Positions 6,210-8,970 of a DNA stretch of 8,970 bases are shown in pieces (the stretch's first letter is position 1; the number at the start of each line of letters is the position of its first letter). Source of the stretch: Actinomycetota bacterium (GTDB lineage: Bacteria; Actinomycetota; Acidimicrobiia; Acidimicrobiales; Ilumatobacteraceae). The stretch lies in NCBI GenBank assembly GCA_026393655.1, contig JAPKZT010000195.1:1-8970 (forward strand). The letters run 5' to 3'. The notes under the pieces are model-generated. The model did not search any database and was not told the origin of the DNA. It saw only the letters and a program-made list of their open reading frames with translations. The position numbers and the translations under genes are program-made.

Positions 6210-6282
6210 TGGAGCTGAGGGGAATCGAACCCCTGGCCTCTTCCATGCCATGGAAGCGCTCTACCAACTGAGCTACAGCCCC
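6210..6282 (-). tRNA. tRNA-Ala (anticodon GGC)
   Basis: A complete 73-nt cloverleaf on the minus strand. The acceptor 5' arm GGGGCTG pairs with CAGCTCC, including the G3-U70 wobble that is the alanine identity element. The D arm is AGCTCAGTTGGTAGAGC. The anticodon stem CTTCC/GGAAG encloses ATGGCAT, giving anticodon GGC, which reads GCC (and GCU by wobble). The T arm contains GGTTCGATTCC. The discriminator is A73 and the 3' CCA is not encoded (CAA follows), as in many actinobacterial tRNAs. Confidence 0.97.
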
Positions 6283-6341
6283 AATAAGACTTCTTTACGC
6301 TACCCGATAGATCTAATCAGATACCACTAGCCTGCTTACGA

Positions 6342-7013
6342 ATGTCTGGACAAGATCAAAAACTAAATCTTGCAAAGGTTTACCAATTTAGGTTTGCGGG
6401 GCTTGCCCAAGAAAAAAAAGACGCAACTTGGGCTCTTGTTACTCGGTGGATTGAATCAAAACTTAGTAACCCAAGAAGTGTGCTTGACCCAGCCGCCGGT
6501 CGTGGAGAATTTATTATTTCGTCTCAAGCGACAGAGCGCTGGGCGTGCGATTTATCTGATCAACGAACCAGTTGGCCAACTGGGGTCACGACGAGATTCG
6601 GCGATATCTACAAAATTGACTTGCCCGAAAACTATTTTGATTTGATTTTTGTTTCTAACTTTTTAGAACACTTGGCGACACCAGATGATGTTTATAAATA
6701 TTTGATGCAACTACGCAAATCACTCAAGCCCGGTGGCAAACTCGCGATATTGGGACCAAACTTTCGGTACTGCGCAAAAGAGTATTACGACTTTGCCGAC
6801 CACTTGTTGCCACTCACACACAGAACAATCGAAGAGCATTTGGCTGCAGCCGACCTTCAACACCACTCGACCGTTGCACGCTTTTTGCCACTTTCGTTTC
6901 GCTCGCAACGGTTCTCTCACCCAGCGCTGGTGAAACTTTATTTAGCAGTGCCGATTTTTTGGCGACTGTTCGGTAAGCAATTTTTTATCGTTGCAACTCG
7001 ACCAGCGGATTAA
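6342..7013 (+). CDS. Class I SAM-dependent methyltransferase
   Basis: A 223-residue cytoplasmic methyltransferase with the Rossmann-like fold. Motif I VLDPAAGRG (47-55) binds SAM. The acidic residue after beta-2 is Asp70 (WACDLSD), and Asp88 follows in GDI. Motif IV, YFDLIFVSNFLEHL, is at 98-111, and LKPGG before GPNFRYC marks the post-motif. The region DFADHLLPLTHRTIEEHL and the tail ending GKQFFIVATRP match methyltransferases found next to glycosyltransferases in surface-glycan and glycolipid clusters. That fits the divergent DUF2142 neighbour across the tRNA. The acceptor is unknown. No Shine-Dalgarno sequence is visible before the ATG at 6342, so a leaderless or short-leader mRNA is possible. 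It converges on rsfS with 20 bp between stops. Confidence 0.9.
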   Translation: MSGQDQKLNLAKVYQFRFAGLAQEKKDATWALVTRWIESKLSNPRSVLDPAAGRGEFIISSQATERWACDLSDQRTSWPTGVTTRFGDIYKIDLPENYFDLIFVSNFLEHLATPDDVYKYLMQLRKSLKPGGKLAILGPNFRYCAKEYYDFADHLLPLTHRTIEEHLAAADLQHHSTVARFLPLSFRSQRFSHPALVKLYLAVPIFWRLFGKQFFIVATRPAD

Positions 7014-7015
7014 CT

Positions 7016-7038
7016 AAATTACTAGCGAAATTACTAGC
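7016..7038. repeat. 12-bp tandem duplication at the 3' end of rsfS
   Basis: AAATTACTAGC occurs at 7016-7026 and 7028-7038, a 12-bp period with one intervening G. The second copy contains the rsfS stop. On the rsfS strand each copy supplies TAG TAA, so the gene has two pairs of in-frame stops. Confidence 0.8.
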
Positions 7039-7408
7039 TAACGAGGCGCCAACTGACTGCTGGCACATCGCGATACAAGCGTTCGATTTCGTAAAATCTG
7101 CGTGTCTCGTCATCAAACACATGAATTACAACACTGCCGTAATCAATCAAAATCCACTGCTGTTCGGTTACACCCTCACTAGATAATGGCGAGCGACCTG
7201 TCTCACGACGAACCGCGTCGGTGATTGCATCGCAGATCGTGCGCACCTGACGCTTGTTGCCAGCACTCGCAACAACGAACAAGTCAGTAATCGCCAAAAT
7301 CTCACCGACATCTAAAACGGTCACATCAGTTGCTTGTTTTTCGTCAGCGGCCTGCGCGGCAACTTTGGCAATGCGCAAGGCGTCTGGTTGTGGTGTGTAA
7401 GTACTCAT
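7034..7408 (-). CDS. rsfS: Ribosomal silencing factor RsfS
   Basis: RsfS (RsfA, DUF143/Iojap family) binds ribosomal protein uL14 on the 50S subunit and blocks joining with 30S, reducing translation in stationary phase or starvation. The 124-residue length is normal. Diagnostic motifs are all present: ITDLFVVASAGNKRQV near residues 40-55, then EGVTEQQWILIDYGSVVIHVF (split here as EGVTEQQW, ILIDYGSVV, IHVF), and RRFYEIERLY close to the end. The ATG at 7408 overlaps the upstream LCP-like stop by ATGA and lacks a strong ribosome site, so its expression is probably coupled to that gene. It is the last member of the nadD / LCP-like / rsfS run, a conserved arrangement in actinobacteria. The C-terminus is followed by a duplicated double stop. 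Confidence 0.97.
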   Translation of the reverse strand: MSTYTPQPDALRIAKVAAQAADEKQATDVTVLDVGEILAITDLFVVASAGNKRQVRTICDAITDAVRRETGRSPLSSEGVTEQQWILIDYGSVVIHVFDDETRRFYEIERLYRDVPAVSWRLVS

Positions 7409-8625
7409 TCGTCCGAGGGCACAACAGTAGTGGCAGGAAGATCTGGATTGTCTTTTGAAAACGCAACAAATGACTTTCCTAAAATAATCTGCAGTTCAAT
7501 ACCTTGCGCGCGTTCGCGGGTTTGAGCCGTTTCAAAGTCGCCAATAAAATCCTGCAAACCAATATTGGCCAGAACATTCGAGTCAACATATCGAATTTCT
7601 GTTACTTCTTGAGGTGGGCCAGGCACCTCGCGCACAAGTGCCACGTCAAAACCGATTGCCACAAGACGACGAACAATCTCACGACTCACGGCTGGATCAT
7701 TAAACGGACTATCAACCTGAACCGCGAGAGCACCAGCCACACCCGAGCCCGTGACCGAAGTTGGTGCAACGCTAGCCATGATCATTGTGACTTCTGATGG
7801 GTCGAGGCTGAACATGTCTAACGAATTTGGATTATCGACACCACTTGGCACTGCAGTTGCAGCGAACTGCCAGATTTGAATTGGGCCGTTGAATAAACGT
7901 TGCATAAAACTTGCAAAATCTAAAGGTGTTTCAAGTGGGTCTGTCTGCAAATTTTGAAGTCTGAGCCCGAGACCAATTGTGTTAGCGATTGCTGTCCACG
8001 CAGATTTATGGTGATTAAATCTCGCTGATTCGCTTTGATCAATTTCGCGCGCCAGCAGAATACCGGCCAACGAAAATGTGTCAATCGTTGCTTTGCCTGT
8101 TTTCGCAACAAGAGTCGTGGCGCCGTCTGCGCCTGTGTTGCGCACATCAGAATCAAGAAGTATCTCAACTGGGCCAACCGGACCAAGCAACTTAAGTAAG
8201 TCATCACGATTCAAAATACCCACAGCAGAAACCGTGACATTAAGTAAACCCTCGACATCGGCGACGAATGCAGATGGATCTCCGTCGATATAACTATCGG
8301 AAATTCTTCTCGGTGCTTCTCCTTGCGCAACTTCTGCTTGAGTTTTTGCTGGGATCGAAATAATTGTGCCACCGAAGCTGCCGCCCGCCAAGGCAATCAC
8401 ACTTACCGTGGTGATCTCTTTTGAGTCATTGACAGTTGCCAAAAGTGCAACCGGCGTGTCAGGAATTTTTAAAGTCTTGATGTCGTTGACATTGGTGCCG
8501 CTGTTCGAATTGAGCACCGAGTTGTAGCCGATCACGAGACCAGCGGGCAGCATCAACGCAGACGCAATGCCGCAACACAATGCGACTAGTAACCGCTGTT
8601 TTTGTCTTTGTACGATCGCCGTCAT
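7405..8625 (-). CDS. Degenerate LCP-like protein with LytR C-terminal domain
   Basis: A 406-residue protein. Residues 11-33 form one membrane segment after a basic start, so the bulk lies outside the membrane. Residues about 58-225 resemble the LytR-CpsA-Psr (LCP) ligase domain, which moves glycopolymers from lipid carriers to peptidoglycan, but are clearly degenerate. The usual SIPRD reads SIPAK (90-94), losing the Arg. The R-x-x-D...R-x-x-R-Q-Q segment reads LLAREIDQSES (190-200) then ARFNHHKSAW, keeping R193, D196 and R202 but not the second Arg or QQ. Residues about 299-388 fit the LytR_C domain (VQVDSPFNDPAVS to IILGKSF). Start ATG 8625 overlaps the nadD stop (ATGA) and its stop overlaps rsfS (ATGA). 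Annotation as LytR_C protein is fairly safe; active ligase function is doubtful. Confidence 0.72.
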   Translation of the reverse strand: MTAIVQRQKQRLLVALCCGIASALMLPAGLVIGYNSVLNSNSGTNVNDIKTLKIPDTPVALLATVNDSKEITTVSVIALAGGSFGGTIISIPAKTQAEVAQGEAPRRISDSYIDGDPSAFVADVEGLLNVTVSAVGILNRDDLLKLLGPVGPVEILLDSDVRNTGADGATTLVAKTGKATIDTFSLAGILLAREIDQSESARFNHHKSAWTAIANTIGLGLRLQNLQTDPLETPLDFASFMQRLFNGPIQIWQFAATAVPSGVDNPNSLDMFSLDPSEVTMIMASVAPTSVTGSGVAGALAVQVDSPFNDPAVSREIVRRLVAIGFDVALVREVPGPPQEVTEIRYVDSNVLANIGLQDFIGDFETAQTRERAQGIELQIILGKSFVAFSKDNPDLPATTVVPSDE

Positions 8626-8970
8626 GATTTTTCAGCACCGGATTTAGGCGCTCCGTATAAACCACGATCGGCGATGACGTTCAGGACTTCGCTTGCAACC
8701 AGATAATCAAGCGGTCGACCGTCTACAAAGCGCTGACGCAAGTCAGTAGAACTCACTTCGAGCCTCGGGGCCTCAACGCGGTTCCATTTGAATTCACTTG
8801 GTGGCACCAAGGGCGAACCTGGTCGGTCAACAACTACCAAAGTTGAGAGTTTGGCAATTTCACTTGCACGCTGCCATGACGCGAACTTTGCAGCGGCGTC
8901 GTCGCCAACGATCGTAAAAAGTTCAGCGCCTACATAACGGTCACTCAACGCAATTAAAGTATCCGCGGTA
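8622..8970 (-). CDS. nadD: Nicotinate-nucleotide adenylyltransferase NadD (N-terminus beyond the window)
   Basis: NadD joins ATP and nicotinate mononucleotide to make deamido-NAD in NAD biosynthesis, in the cytoplasm. The visible 115 C-terminal residues, about half to 60 percent of the protein, start with TADTL and run into ELFTIVGDDAAAKFASW, the family's central block. SSTDLRQRF is the ISSTxIR motif that contacts the ATP phosphates, and the tail has DYLVASEVLNVI...GLY. The N-terminal GxFNPxHxGH nucleotide-binding motif is outside the window. The TTG at 8948 is internal, not a start, because the frame stays open with family-like sequence to the edge. The stop overlaps the next start by ATGA, beginning the coupled nadD / LCP-like / rsfS run. 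Confidence 0.95.
   Translation of the reverse strand, partial: TADTLIALSDRYVGAELFTIVGDDAAAKFASWQRASEIAKLSTLVVVDRPGSPLVPPSEFKWNRVEAPRLEVSSTDLRQRFVDGRPLDYLVASEVLNVIADRGLYGAPKSGAEKS

Noticed and set aside
6184..6267. N-terminal extension of the DUF2142 protein starting at 6267
   Set aside because: The extra residues are a translation of the tRNA-Ala gene (6210-6282) and its short spacer; the ATG at 6183 fits the family start.
6283..6341. Promoters for tRNA-Ala (minus) and the methyltransferase (plus)
   Set aside because: One or both must lie in this 59-bp gap, but no hexamer pair with good spacing could be picked out; TAGCGT on the minus strand is too weak to call.

Overview
The window looks like ordinary chromosome from an actinobacterium of moderate GC content. 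The nadD / LCP-LytR_C / rsfS gene order and the secreted collagen-like protein would suit a freshwater or marine Acidimicrobiia-type lineage, but the sequence alone does not settle the class. No transposase, integrase, phage, CRISPR or toxin-antitoxin signature is visible.

Layout. (1) 1-1368, plus strand: two ABC permeases of the PotB/PotC (spermidine/putrescine-type) family, the first cut by the window edge, joined by an ATGA overlap. (2) 1377-3753, minus strand: a possible three-gene run read pentapeptide-repeat protein, then SDR dehydrogenase, then PotA-type ATPase. The ATPase converges on the permeases, with 8 bp between the stop codons. (3) 3754-3983: a divergent control region with a perfect CRP/GlxR-type palindrome, TGTGA-N6-TCACA. 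(4) 3984-4674, plus strand: a small secreted collagen-like protein followed by a very strong intrinsic terminator. (5) 4717-6282, minus strand: tRNA-Ala(GGC), then 26 nt later a polytopic DUF2142-type membrane protein. (6) 6342-7013, plus strand: a class I SAM methyltransferase of the kind found in surface-glycan clusters. (7) 7034-8970, minus strand: nadD (cut by the window edge), an LCP-like/LytR_C envelope protein and rsfS, each overlapping the next by ATGA.

How the genes may work together. The transporter parts (permeases plus ATPase) probably assemble into one importer, whose binding protein may lie upstream of the window. The SDR beside the ATPase hints at oxidation of an imported compound. 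The pentapeptide and collagen-like proteins are both predicted to be exported, both have repeat folds, and they diverge from one region with a possible cAMP-receptor-type operator. DUF2142, the methyltransferase and the LCP-like protein all point to cell-envelope or glycan work. No clearly new system is evident. The best leads are the CRP-type site between the two repeat-protein genes, the collagen-like protein, the split transporter and the degenerate LCP protein.
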